A stretch of 40,221 nt of DNA from Pseudomonadota bacterium (GTDB lineage: Bacteria; Pseudomonadota; Alphaproteobacteria; Rhizobiales; Methylopilaceae). The stretch covers positions 1 through 40,221 of the forward strand of contig JAEZCD010000307.1 in assembly GCA_023430145.1 (NCBI GenBank). The letters are read 5' to 3'. Below the pieces are notes generated by a model. It made no database searches. It saw only the letters and a list, made by a program, of their open reading frames with translations, and had not been told where the DNA came from. A program made the translations under genes and the position numbers. This document shows positions 18,594 through 26,255 of the stretch, piece after piece; within the stretch, counting starts at the first letter, position 1; each line of letters opens with the position of its first letter.

Positions 18594-19562
18594 ATGCATC
18601 TCGATCGCCGAGGCTTCAACAAGGCCCTGATCGCCGCCGCCTCCGTCGGCCTCCTGCCGACGGCCGCGCTCGCGCAAGCGATCAAGGGGCTGAAGATCGT
18701 CGCACCCGCGGGACCCGGCGGCGGCTATGATCAGCTCGCGCGCGCCACCCAGGACGCCCTCACGGTCGAAAAGCTCGCGGCCGGCGTGCAGGTGGTCAAC
18801 GTGCCCGGCGCCGGCGGCACGATCGGGCTCGCCCAGGTCATCAACTATCGGGAAAGCGAGCCCGAGATCATGGTCGCGGGGCTCGGCCTCGTCGGCGCGA
18901 CGTTCGTGAACAAGTCGCCGGTGTCTCTGGCGCAGGTGAAGCCGCTCGCCCGCCTGCAGGGCGAGTATCAGCCGCTGTTCGTCGGCGCCGATTCGCCGAT
19001 CAAGACGCTCGCCGACCTGATCGCCAAGTTCAAGCAGGACCCGGGATCGGTGAGCTGGGGCGGGTTCGCGCTCGGCTCGCCCGACCACATCCTCAGCGGC
19101 CTCGTCGTCAAGGGGGCGGGCGGCGACGTCAAGAAGATGAACTACATCGCCGTCGGAACCGGTGGCGAGATGCTGCCGCTCGTCATGGGCGGCAAGGTGA
19201 CGGTGGCGACGGGCGGGCTCAACGAGGTCGCCGGCCAATTCAAGGCGGGCCGGCTGCGCCCGCTCGGCATCTCCTCGCCGGAGCGCATCCCGGGCGTCGA
19301 CATCCCGACCTTCCGCGAGCAGGGCGTCGATGCGACGCTCGTCAACTGGCGCGGGCTGCTGGCGGCGCCGAACACCAAGCCGGAGGACATGCAGGCTCTC
19401 GACGCCGCCATCGGCAAGATGGTGCAGAGCGCGGCCTGGAAGAAGATCCTGACGGACCGGGAGTGGATCGATCTCTACCTGCCGGCCGATCGCTTCGCCC
19501 CCTTCCTGAAGGAAGAAGCGACGCGCATCACCGCCCTCATGAAGGAACTCGGCCTCGCCTGA
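18594..19562 (+). CDS. TctC-like tripartite tricarboxylate family binding protein, Tat-type signal
   Basis: The 322-residue protein starts with D-R-R-G-F-N-K-A-L-I-A-A-A-S, a twin-arginine signal, cut near A-L-A-Q at 27. The mature domain is the TctC/Bug fold: I-V-A-P-A-G-P-G-G-G-Y-D-Q-L-A-R, N-V-P-G-A-G-G-T-I-G-L-A-Q, and later G-T-G-G-E-M-L-P-L-V-M-G-G-K-V with P-L-G-I-S-S-P-E-R. Such proteins bind carboxylates and deliver them to TctAB transporters, but no tctA or tctB lies in the window. A signalling role with the divergent TctDE-like system is possible, as reported for BctC and BctE in Bordetella. The ATG at 18594 has GGGAGAGAAC in front. A longer in-frame start at 18522 is not supported. 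Confidence 0.9.
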   Translation: MHLDRRGFNKALIAAASVGLLPTAALAQAIKGLKIVAPAGPGGGYDQLARATQDALTVEKLAAGVQVVNVPGAGGTIGLAQVINYRESEPEIMVAGLGLVGATFVNKSPVSLAQVKPLARLQGEYQPLFVGADSPIKTLADLIAKFKQDPGSVSWGGFALGSPDHILSGLVVKGAGGDVKKMNYIAVGTGGEMLPLVMGGKVTVATGGLNEVAGQFKAGRLRPLGISSPERIPGVDIPTFREQGVDATLVNWRGLLAAPNTKPEDMQALDAAIGKMVQSAAWKKILTDREWIDLYLPADRFAPFLKEEATRITALMKELGLA

Positions 19563-19779
19563 GGGCTCCCCCCGGGCGCCGAACCGGAGCTCGGTACGGC
19601 GCCGGGTCGAAGGACCGCGCGAGCGCCATCGTCTCGCGCCGGCCTCGATCGCGACGGGCGCGGTGGCGGCGCGGACTGTTTCGTGCCTCGGCCTGTTGGG
19701 CTATAGGGAGCGCCCGGGGAACAGAGACAGGGATTGCGGCCCCCGGCCGCCGCGGTCGCAGCACAGGGTGCCGCTCGGG

Positions 19780-20487
19780 ATGCAGGACTTCGTCGCCAAG
19801 GTCCTCGGACATCGGGACCTCCGCCGCATGGGTCACGCGCAGCGCGCGGAGGATCAGAACCTCGGTCTCGGCTGGCTCTACTACGCCCTCGGCCGCATCG
19901 TCCGGCCGACGAAGGTGCTCGTCATCGGCTCCTACCGCGGCTTTGCCCCACTCATGTTCGCCAAGGCCGTCGCCGACAATCTCGAGGGCGGCGAGGTCAT
20001 TTTCGTCGATCCCTCGCTGGTCGACGGCTTCTGGCGCGACCCGGAGGCGGTGCGGGCGCATTTCGCCGAGTTCGGCCTCACCAACATCCGCCACCATCGG
20101 ATGACGACCCAGGAGTTCGTCGAGACCGAGACCTACCGCGCGCTCGACGGGCTCGGCATCGTCTTCGTCGACGGCCTGCACACCGAGGCGCAGGCGCGCT
20201 TCGACTTCGAGGCGTTCAAGGACAAGCTGGCGCCGGAGGGGATCATCCTCCTGCACGACTCCCGGCGGATCAAGCTCTCGACGCTGTACGGCGAGGGCAA
20301 GCACTACGAGCACGGGGTAAAGCACTTCACCGACCATCTGAAGACGGTGGCGGACTACGAGGCCTTCGACCTGCCGTTCGGCGAGGGCGTCACGCTGGTG
20401 CGCCGCGCGACGGTGCCCGAATCGGCCAAGGAGGCCGAGGCGCCGAGAGCGATCGCCGCTGCGTCGCAGGCGTCGGCCGTCGCGTGA
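19780..20487 (+). CDS. Class I SAM-dependent methyltransferase (Methyltransf_24-like)
   Basis: The 235-residue protein has a Rossmann methyltransferase core. K-V-L-V-I-G-S-Y-R-G-F-A-P is the SAM-binding glycine loop (about 46-58). G-E-V-I-F-V-D-P-S-L supplies the acidic residue after strand 2. L-G-I-V-F-V-D-G-L-H-T and G-I-I-L-L-H-D-S-R are the D-G-x-H and H-D-S/D segments of the Methyltransf_24 group, whose members include sugar and cephalosporin-hydroxylase-like enzymes. The acceptor is unknown; a saccharide would fit the overlapping glycosyltransferase-like gene. The ATG at 19780 was chosen because the protein pattern begins there. A GTG at 19768 is an in-frame alternative. The 217 bases before it hold no gene. 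Confidence 0.85.
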   Translation: MQDFVAKVLGHRDLRRMGHAQRAEDQNLGLGWLYYALGRIVRPTKVLVIGSYRGFAPLMFAKAVADNLEGGEVIFVDPSLVDGFWRDPEAVRAHFAEFGLTNIRHHRMTTQEFVETETYRALDGLGIVFVDGLHTEAQARFDFEAFKDKLAPEGIILLHDSRRIKLSTLYGEGKHYEHGVKHFTDHLKTVADYEAFDLPFGEGVTLVRRATVPESAKEAEAPRAIAAASQASAVA

Positions 20488-21434
20488 TCGCCCGCGCCAG
20501 CGGACGACGGTCCGGCCAGCTCTGGGCGATCACCTCCTATTACAACCCGATCGGCTATCGCCGCCGACGGTCGAACTACAGCCTCTTCCGCGAGCGGCTG
20601 CGCCTGCCGCTGCTCGCCGTGGAACTCGCCTACGGCGCCGGCTTCGAGCTCGAGGACGGCGATGCCGAGATCATCCTTCGCCGCCGTGGTTCGTCGGTGC
20701 TTTGGCAGAAGGAGCGGCTGCTCAACCTCGCCCTCGCCGCCCTGCCGCCCGAGTGCACGAAGGTGGCCTGGATCGACTGCGACGTGTTCTTCGACGATCC
20801 CGACTGGGACCTCGCGCTGGAGCGCGCCCTCGACGAGGCGATGCTCGTCCATCCCTTCAGCCGCGTGAACTATCTGCCCCGGGATTGGACGCCGGGCGAC
20901 GACACCGGGGCCAGCGACTTCACGCGCCGGTCGGTCGCGGCGGTGATCGCGGCGGGAACCCCGCCTGCGAAAGCCTTCGAGCACACCAACGAGCGCCGCC
21001 TCAACCACGCCACCGGCTTCGTCTGGGGCGCGCGGCGCGACCTCATCGAACGGCACCGCTTCTACGACGCGGCGGTCATCGGCGGCGGCGACCGGCTGAT
21101 GGTCTGCGCCGCCTTTGGCTTTCTCGAGGGCGCCGCGCGGGTGCACCGCGACCACCCTGCCCGCCGCGATCACTTCGCCCGCTGGGGCGAGGCCTTCGCG
21201 GCCGACGTCGCCGGCTCGGTCGCTGCCCTCGACCTGACGCTGAACAATCTCTGGCATGGGGACATGATCAACCGCCGCCCCGGCCGCCGTTACGAAGGCC
21301 TCGACGAGTTCGGCTTCGATCCGGCGCAGGACATCGCCATCGACGCCGCGGGCGCCTGGCGCTGGGCGAGCGACAAGCCGGGCCTGCACCGCTACCTCCG
21401 CGACTATTTCGTCGGGCGCAGGGAGGACGGCTGA
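20484..21434 (+). CDS. Putative glycosyltransferase (DxD-containing, GT-A-like), otherwise unknown
   Basis: This 316-residue protein has no signal or membrane helix. It starts L-W-A-I-T-S-Y-Y-N-P near residue 12 and has R-R-R-S-N-Y-S-L-F-R-E-R-L. A W-Q-K-E-R-L-L-N-L-A-L helix is followed by V-A-W-I-D-C-D-V-F-F-D-D-P-D-W, which matches the D-x-D metal/nucleotide-sugar motif of GT-A enzymes. Later, N-H-A-T-G-F-V-W-G-A-R-R and V-I-G-G-G-D-R-L-M look like acceptor-site segments, and L-N-N-L-W-H-G occurs near the end. The GTG start overlaps the upstream stop (GTGA), so it is translationally coupled to the methyltransferase. I believe it modifies glycans together with that enzyme, but this is inference. 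Confidence 0.7.
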   Translation: MIARASGRRSGQLWAITSYYNPIGYRRRRSNYSLFRERLRLPLLAVELAYGAGFELEDGDAEIILRRRGSSVLWQKERLLNLALAALPPECTKVAWIDCDVFFDDPDWDLALERALDEAMLVHPFSRVNYLPRDWTPGDDTGASDFTRRSVAAVIAAGTPPAKAFEHTNERRLNHATGFVWGARRDLIERHRFYDAAVIGGGDRLMVCAAFGFLEGAARVHRDHPARRDHFARWGEAFAADVAGSVAALDLTLNNLWHGDMINRRPGRRYEGLDEFGFDPAQDIAIDAAGAWRWASDKPGLHRYLRDYFVGRREDG

Positions 21435-21440
21435 GGCGGG

Positions 21441-21911
21441 CTATTCCGCGACGACGCAGATGCCGGTGACGACGTTGGTCGAGTTCTGGACGAGCACGAA
21501 GCTCGACGGCTTCTCCCAGACGCGGATCCAGAGGCCGTCGGCCGCGGTGCCGCCTTCGGCGACGAAATCGGACGCGGGGCCGCCGCGCTGCTGGACCGAC
21601 CATTGGTTGAGCTGCGTGGCACCGAAGCGCACCGCGCCGGTGTGCGTATCGACCAGCAGCGGATCGATCGCCGCCCGCAGCGCCGTCGCCGCCGAGCCGC
21701 GCTGCTGCACGCCGCGCTCGATCGTGAACGCGTCCCGCGCCTCGCAGCGATAGAGCTCGCCCTCGGCACGGGGCGCCCCGGGCAAGGCCGCCGCAGCGGC
21801 GAAGACGCCGATCGTCAGCGCTCCCGGGATCAGCTGCCGGGCGGCGACGGGCGCCCGTCGGGTGCCGCCGCGCGCAGGGGTCAGTCGGCGAAAATCGCTC
21901 TGTGCAGCCAT
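21441..21911 (-). CDS. Exported protein of unknown function
   Basis: The 156-residue protein begins with an arginine-rich N terminus and a hydrophobic stretch (L-I-P-G-A-L-T-I-G-V-F-A-A-A-A-A-L), then A-P-R-A-E-G, consistent with export. The mature part has C in Y-R-C-E-A-R-D and C near the end in T-G-I-C-V-V, a possible disulfide. It also has tryptophan-rich strands (L-N-Q-W-S-V-Q-Q-R, G-L-W-I-R-V-W-E-K) suggesting a compact beta domain. The start is uncertain: ATG 21911, ATG 21926 and an upstream alternative are in frame, and none has a clear ribosome binding site. It converges with the glycosyltransferase-like gene with 6 bases between stops. I do not recognise the family. Confidence 0.65.
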   Translation of the reverse strand: MAAQSDFRRLTPARGGTRRAPVAARQLIPGALTIGVFAAAAALPGAPRAEGELYRCEARDAFTIERGVQQRGSAATALRAAIDPLLVDTHTGAVRFGATQLNQWSVQQRGGPASDFVAEGGTAADGLWIRVWEKPSSFVLVQNSTNVVTGICVVAE

Positions 21912-22069
21912 CCGCCGGCAGACCATTCTCGGTGATCCGAACACTGGAAGAAAAGGCCCCGGCGCGATGGGGCTCTCGGTTAGCAATCCTCGGCAACCGG
22001 CACAACCCGCGGCGGCCGTGCCATGCAGAATACACAGAGACGAGCGTCATCGTGTCGCGGGGACCCGCC

Positions 22070-23131
22070 TCAGCCGTCGGCGTCCTGCTTCTTCGCGAGG
22101 ATGAAGCCGACGCGCTCCCGCACACCGCGCGACCGGTCGGCGGCGAGCATCCTCGCCACCTCGATCGCGAGCGGCCCGCGGTAGTCGCCGCGGAGCAAGG
22201 CGTCGAGCGCGACCTTGCGCACCGCCGCGGAGCGGTCCTGGGCCGCGGCCCTGATCGTCTCCTCCCGCGGAGGCGGGTCGGCGAGCGGCCGCCGCTTCAG
22301 GGCCGGCTCGTCGCGCCAGACGCCCATCGACCGGTCGATCCAGCGCTGTTCCGTGCCCTCGGGCCAAGTCGCCTCGCCCTCGATCAGGGTTTGCGCGGCG
22401 AGCGCCCGCACCGCCGGCTGTGCCGCCTCGCGAAAAATCCGCTCGAGATGCGGATCGAGCCTGTCGCTGCGCAGCGCGAAGCGCAGCACCGTCGCCAGCG
22501 GGCCGGTCGGCCGGGCGATGACGGCCTGCGTCAACAGGGCGGCGACGTCGGCGCGATCGAGAGCGCGGGCGAGCATCGCGCGCTCGTCCCTCCACCTCGT
22601 CCAGCTGCTCTCGCGCGGCAGGAGCGCCAGCCCGGCCTCAGCGATGATGGCGGCATCGGTCGCGGGAAAATTCCGGGCGGCGCATTCGGCGGCCGCCGCC
22701 CTCACCTGCGGAACCCAGTCGTTCAGTCTCGCTCCGACCGCGGCGAACAGAAAGGCGCTCGGCAGGCCACCGGCGATCGCGTCGAGCGCGGCTTCGCGCA
22801 GATGCCCGTCGCGATGAAACAGGTAGACGTATTCGAGGCCCGGGAAGCACGCGAGTCGCCGCCGCGCCTCCAGCCGCCGCCTGGCCAGACCCTCGATCGT
22901 TCCCCAGGGAGCGTGATAGAGCCGCGCCGCCTCGAAGATCTCCCGCTCCGCCCGGGCGAGATGAGCCGGCTGAAGCGCGTTCAGCCCGCCCACGACGAGC
23001 GCCAGATCGCCTGCAACGTCCCGCTCCGCCGCCAGCGCATCCCCTACCCGCTTCAGGGAGCGCTGCAGCTCCGGCGACAGGACGGGCGGCGTGGGCGGCA
23101 TCGGCGGATGGTGCGGACCCGACGGGAGCAC
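22070..23131 (-). CDS. HEAT-like alpha-helical repeat protein
   Basis: The 353-residue protein has no signal or membrane segment and is almost entirely helical, rich in Ala, Arg and Leu. Repeating helix pairs of HEAT type are visible: V-P-Q-V-R-A-A-A-A-E-C-A-A-R (about 175), A-A-Q-P-A-V-R-A-L-A-A-Q-T-L (about 255), D-R-S-A-A-V-R-K-V-A-L-D-A-L-L (about 310) and D-R-S-R-G-V-R-E-R-V-G-F-I-L (about 335). The D-x-x-x-x-V-R spacing is the HEAT/PBS-lyase signature. These proteins usually act as scaffolds or sensors; nothing else points to a function. A second in-frame ATG lies at 23101. It diverges from tRNA-Cys. Confidence 0.75.
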   Translation of the reverse strand: MLPSGPHHPPMPPTPPVLSPELQRSLKRVGDALAAERDVAGDLALVVGGLNALQPAHLARAEREIFEAARLYHAPWGTIEGLARRRLEARRRLACFPGLEYVYLFHRDGHLREAALDAIAGGLPSAFLFAAVGARLNDWVPQVRAAAAECAARNFPATDAAIIAEAGLALLPRESSWTRWRDERAMLARALDRADVAALLTQAVIARPTGPLATVLRFALRSDRLDPHLERIFREAAQPAVRALAAQTLIEGEATWPEGTEQRWIDRSMGVWRDEPALKRRPLADPPPREETIRAAAQDRSAAVRKVALDALLRGDYRGPLAIEVARMLAADRSRGVRERVGFILAKKQDADG

Positions 23132-23189
23132 GTCAACGGGGCGCCCGGCCTGGACCCGCGCCCCCAGGATGCCCAGCTATGGGGTGACC

Positions 23190-23264
23190 GGTGCGGTGGC
23201 GAAGTGGGAACGCTGCGGTCTGCAAAACCGTCACGAGCCGGTTCGACTCCGGCCCGCACCTCCA
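23190..23264 (+). tRNA. tRNA-Cys (anticodon GCA)
   Basis: A complete cloverleaf folds by eye. The acceptor GGTGCGG pairs with CCGCACC at the 3' end. The D stem is GCG/CGC, the anticodon stem is GCGGT/ACCGT with loop CTGCAAA (anticodon GCA at 23223-23225), and the variable loop is CACGA. The T stem is GCCGG/CCGGC with loop TTCGACT. The discriminator base is T (U in the RNA), typical for tRNA-Cys, and CCA is encoded. A palindromic repeat follows within 12 bases and may end transcription. Confidence 0.96.
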
Positions 23265-23275
23265 CCGACCGGAGC

Positions 23276-23360
23276 CGTAGCCCGGATGGAGCACAAAGCA
23301 ATCCCGAGTTGCGTCACCCGGCAGAAGACCCGGGATCCGCTTCGCTCCCCCCGGGCTACG
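23276..23360. repeat. Palindromic repeat with CGTAGCCCGG / CCGGGCTACG ends
   Basis: The terminal 10-mers CGTAGCCCGG (23276-23285) and CCGGGCTACG (23351-23360) are exact inverted copies. Inside, ATCCCG (23301-23306) is inverted as CGGGAT (23331-23336). I recall intergenic elements with the same CGTAGCCCGGAT...CCGGGCTACG ends in Hyphomicrobiales. It sits between tRNA-Cys and the convergent porin gene, a place where it can act as terminator for both. Confidence 0.8.
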
Positions 23361-23372
23361 CCCTCTACGCCC

Positions 23373-24131
23373 TCAGAACTTGTAGCTCACCCGGCCGGTG
23401 ACCTGGTTCACGTCCTTGTCCTGCGAGAGGTGCACCTTGGTGCGGCGCAGCTTGTAGCTGCCGGTCTCGTTCTCGTAGGCCGAGAAGCGGTACTCGACGC
23501 CGGCGATCCAGTTGTCGGCGAACGCGTATTCGACGCCGCCGCCGGCCGTCCAGCCGAGCCGCAGGTCGTCGCTGGTGCGAACCGAGATCGCCGTCGTCGG
23601 CACGCGCGTGACAGGCGACTGCACGGCCAAGCCGCCGGTGCCGTAGAGCAGCACGCGGTCGGCCGCCCAGCCGACGCGGCCGCGCGCCGAGCCGAAGAAA
23701 TTGGTGTGCGCGGTGATGAAGCTGTGGCCGGCCGCCGTGCGGATCTTGCCCGCGATGACGAAGGTCAGATCGGCCTCGGCGCCGACGACGAGGTGGTCGA
23801 CCTGCCAATTGTAGCCGGCGAAGCCGCCGCCGAGGAGGCCGTTCTTGGTCGACAGGGGCGAGGAGCGGTCGCGCCCGTCGTTCGGGCTGTCGACCGTGAT
23901 GTGCCACTGCGAGGCCGGTCGCGCCCAGCCGAGCGCGCCGCCGATGTAGAAGCCGGTCCAGGTGAAGGGCGGCGCCGCCTCGGCAGGCGGCGGCGCGGCC
24001 GGCAGGTCGCCGGCGAGGACCGTGCCCGACGACACGAGCAGGGCGCAGGCAGCCATCCCGCGCCGAAGCCGAGCGCGGCCGACGCCCCCGAGCAGCGCGC
24101 CCGGCCGTTCGGCAGCTTGAATCGGCATCAT
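23373..24131 (-). CDS. Outer-membrane beta-barrel protein (Omp31/porin family)
   Basis: The 252-residue protein has a long signal peptide (cut near V-L-A-G-D, about 41) and then a proline/alanine linker. The barrel begins with F-T-W-T-G-F-Y-I-G-G, the standard first strand of the rhizobial Omp31/Omp25 family. Further strands include G-L-L-G-G-G-F-A-G-Y-N-W-Q, V-V-G-A-E-A-D-L, G-S-A-R-G-R-V-G-W-A and W-T-A-G-G-G-V-E-Y-A-F. It ends V-S-Y-K-F with a C-terminal Phe, the outer-membrane assembly signal. An 8-strand barrel is likely. The ATG pair at 24131/24128 follows GGGGACGGGG. The tandem motif at 24194-24229 lies about 60-100 bases upstream and may regulate it. Confidence 0.9.
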   Translation of the reverse strand: MMPIQAAERPGALLGGVGRARLRRGMAACALLVSSGTVLAGDLPAAPPPAEAAPPFTWTGFYIGGALGWARPASQWHITVDSPNDGRDRSSPLSTKNGLLGGGFAGYNWQVDHLVVGAEADLTFVIAGKIRTAAGHSFITAHTNFFGSARGRVGWAADRVLLYGTGGLAVQSPVTRVPTTAISVRTSDDLRLGWTAGGGVEYAFADNWIAGVEYRFSAYENETGSYKLRRTKVHLSQDKDVNQVTGRVSYKF

Positions 24132-24193
24132 CCCCGTCCCCCCGCGAAGCGCTCGCGCCGGGCGATCAGAGGGCCAAAGCAAAGCTTTGTCTA

Positions 24194-24229
24194 TGCACTT
24201 GGTGCCACAGTCCGTGCACTTGGAGCCAA
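24194..24229. promoter_or_regulatory. Tandem 21-bp-spaced motif TGCACTTGGNGCCA (candidate operator)
   Basis: TGCACTTGGTGCCA (24194-24207) is repeated as TGCACTTGGAGCCA (24215-24228) with 13 of 14 bases the same and exactly 21 bases between starts, two helical turns. Each copy contains the near-palindrome TTGG-NN-CCA(A). The 10-bp palindrome CAAAGCTTTG lies just left (24180-24189). The region is between the divergent porin and transglutaminase genes. The rest of this 319-base stretch (24132-24450) holds nothing else I can call. Confidence 0.5.
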
Positions 24230-24450
24230 ATCCGACGCATCCTGGCGTCCCGCTGCCGATCCGTCTCCTGGTCTCCTTTTTGCATGCATCAACCCGAATC
24301 CCGGGCCGGACCGGCAGCCCGAAGCCCCGCGGGATCGACGGAAAGGTGTGCGTACGCTGCGAAAGCTAATAGGATGAACGGCTTGTAGAGTCGCCCATGC
24401 TGCTCGCGACAGACGTCCACGCGGCTCGGCCGCAAGCCATCGAAAGCATC

Positions 24451-25359
24451 ATGCCGGTCATCGCCGTCAGACACGTCACCACATACCGCTACAAGCAGCC
24501 GGTCGCCTTCGGCCCGCACCGGATGATGTTCCGGCCCCGCGAGAGCTACGACCAGCGGCTGCTCGAGGCCCATATCGAGGTCACGCCGGCCCCGACCGAG
24601 CTACGCTACGTGCACGACGTGTTCGGCAACAGCGTCGGCATCGCCCATTTCGCGGGCCGCGCCAGCGAGCTCACCTTCGTCAGCAATGTCCGGCTCGAGC
24701 AGATCCTCGATTCCGATCTCGAGGACCAGAGCGCCAGCGACAGCTTCGGCACCTTCCCCTTCGCCTATTCGAGCGAGGAGCTGCCGGATTTGTCGCGCTC
24801 GATCGAGCGGCAGTTTCCCGATCCGGAGCGGAAGGTCGAGCTCTGGGCGCACCGTTTCATCTCCGGCCGCGGGCCGTTCGGCGTGCACGCGGTTCTCGGC
24901 GCCATGACGCGCGCCATCCCGGACGAGTTCACCTATGTCGGCCGGCCCGAGCGCGGCACCCAGTCGCCGGCCGAGACGCTGGAGCTGCGCCGTGGAACCT
25001 GCCGCGACTTCGCGGTGTTCATGATGGAGGCGGCGCGCTCGCTCGGGCTCGCCGCCCGCTTCGTGTCCGGGTACCTGCACAGTCCATCGCGCAGCAACCG
25101 GCCGCGCCGCGGCGGCGGCAACACGCACGCCTGGGTGCGCATCTACCTGCCGGAAGGCGGCTGGGTCGAATACGACCCGACCAACGGCATCGTCGGCAAT
25201 CGCGACCTGATCCGGGTGGCTGTGGTGCGCGATCCGGCGCAGGCGGTGCCGCTGTCGGGCACGTGGCGGGGATTCCCGTCCGATTACATCGGCATGGAGG
25301 TCGAGGTCGACGTCCGTGCCGAAGAGGAGGCCCCGGTGCTCGGCCGGGCGGTCTCCTGA
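24451..25359 (+). CDS. Transglutaminase-like cysteine protease family protein
   Basis: The 302-residue protein has the bacterial transglutaminase N-terminal domain (about 1-75; V-T-T-Y-R-Y, then V-T-P-A-P and D-V-F-G-N). The transglutaminase core (about 150-270) has the catalytic Cys in R-R-G-T-C-R-D-F-A-V, His in G-N-T-H-A-W-V-R-I-Y-L and Asp in V-E-Y-D-P-T-N-G, so a complete Cys-His-Asp triad is visible. There is no signal peptide, so it is likely cytosolic. Family members act as proteases or amidases on peptides, and COG1305 relatives often sit beside alpha-E and circularly permuted ATP-grasp genes, which are absent here. I prefer ATG 24451, where the domain starts. ATG 24397 is an in-frame alternative with an unrelated leader. 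Confidence 0.87.
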   Translation: MPVIAVRHVTTYRYKQPVAFGPHRMMFRPRESYDQRLLEAHIEVTPAPTELRYVHDVFGNSVGIAHFAGRASELTFVSNVRLEQILDSDLEDQSASDSFGTFPFAYSSEELPDLSRSIERQFPDPERKVELWAHRFISGRGPFGVHAVLGAMTRAIPDEFTYVGRPERGTQSPAETLELRRGTCRDFAVFMMEAARSLGLAARFVSGYLHSPSRSNRPRRGGGNTHAWVRIYLPEGGWVEYDPTNGIVGNRDLIRVAVVRDPAQAVPLSGTWRGFPSDYIGMEVEVDVRAEEEAPVLGRAVS

Positions 25360-25390
25360 GCAGGCTTTGGATGGCGAAAGGCGGCGATAC

Positions 25391-26212
25391 ATGCTGATAC
25401 GCGCGGGGTACGAGCTCGGCTACGACTGTGTCGCCCCTACCCCGATGCTGCTGATGGTGCACGTCCATCCGAGCCGGGTGGCCGATCTGCGGACGCCCGA
25501 GACGGTCTCGACCGAGCCGGCGCTGCCGCTGAAAACCTACTTCGACGGCTTCGGCAACGTCTGCACCCGCGTCACAGCGCCGCCCGGCCGCTTCACGATC
25601 CGCAACGACTTCATCATCGAGGATTCCGGCCTGCCGGACCGCATCGTCGAGGACGCGGTCCAGCATCCGATCGAGGAGCTGCCGAGCGAGATTCTCGTCT
25701 TCTTGCTCGGCAGCCGCTACTGCGAGACCGACCGGCTCTCCGACCTCGCCTGGAAGCTGTTCGGCAACACGCCGCCCGGCTGGCCGCGCGTGCAGGCGAT
25801 CGTCGACTATGCGCACGAGCGCATCAAGTTCGGCTACGAGCACGCACGCTCCGACAAGACGGCCTGGAACGCGCACGAGGAGCGGCTCGGCGTCTGCCGC
25901 GACTTCGCCCACCTCGCCATCACGCTCTGCCGCTGCATGAACATCCCGGCCCGCTACTGCACCGGCTACCTCGGCGACATCGGCGTGCCGCCGGTCGACT
26001 ACCCGATGGATTTCTCCGCCTGGTTCGACGTCTATCTTGGCGGCGAGTGGCACACCTTCGACGCCCGCCACAACACCCCACGCATCGGCCGCATCCTGAT
26101 GGCCCGCGGCCGCGACGCGACCGACACTGCCATCTCGACCGCCTTCGGCATGGCGCAGCTCGCGGTGTTCAAGGTGCACACCGACGAGGTGTCCGAGGTC
26201 GAGGCGGCGTAG
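25391..26212 (+). CDS. Second transglutaminase-like protein, Ser at the usual catalytic His
   Basis: The 273-residue protein is paralogous in layout to its upstream neighbour, 31 bases away. It has an N-terminal beta domain (L-G-Y-D-C then L-L-M-V-H-V-H-P-S and Y-F-D-G-F-G-N-V-C) and a core with Cys in R-L-G-V-C-R-D-F-A-H-L-A. The expected H-A-W-x-x-V-Y-L segment reads M-D-F-S-A-W-F-D-V-Y-L, so Ser occupies the catalytic His position, while Asp in T-F-D-A-R-H-N is kept. It may be a catalytically changed subfamily, use the nearby His in G-E-W-H-T-F-D-A-R-H-N, or be a non-enzymatic partner. No signal peptide is seen. The ATG at 25391 follows AAAGG. It converges with the 1114-residue gene. Confidence 0.82.
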   Translation: MLIRAGYELGYDCVAPTPMLLMVHVHPSRVADLRTPETVSTEPALPLKTYFDGFGNVCTRVTAPPGRFTIRNDFIIEDSGLPDRIVEDAVQHPIEELPSEILVFLLGSRYCETDRLSDLAWKLFGNTPPGWPRVQAIVDYAHERIKFGYEHARSDKTAWNAHEERLGVCRDFAHLAITLCRCMNIPARYCTGYLGDIGVPPVDYPMDFSAWFDVYLGGEWHTFDARHNTPRIGRILMARGRDATDTAISTAFGMAQLAVFKVHTDEVSEVEAA

Positions 26213-26255
26213 AGGAAGCGCCGGCGGGCGGAGAGCTTCGCCGGCGCTCCGTCTT

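Noticed and set aside
23190..23264. tRNA-Cys as an integration site for a genomic island
   Set aside because: No second copy of the tRNA 3' end was seen within the window and no integrase gene is present.
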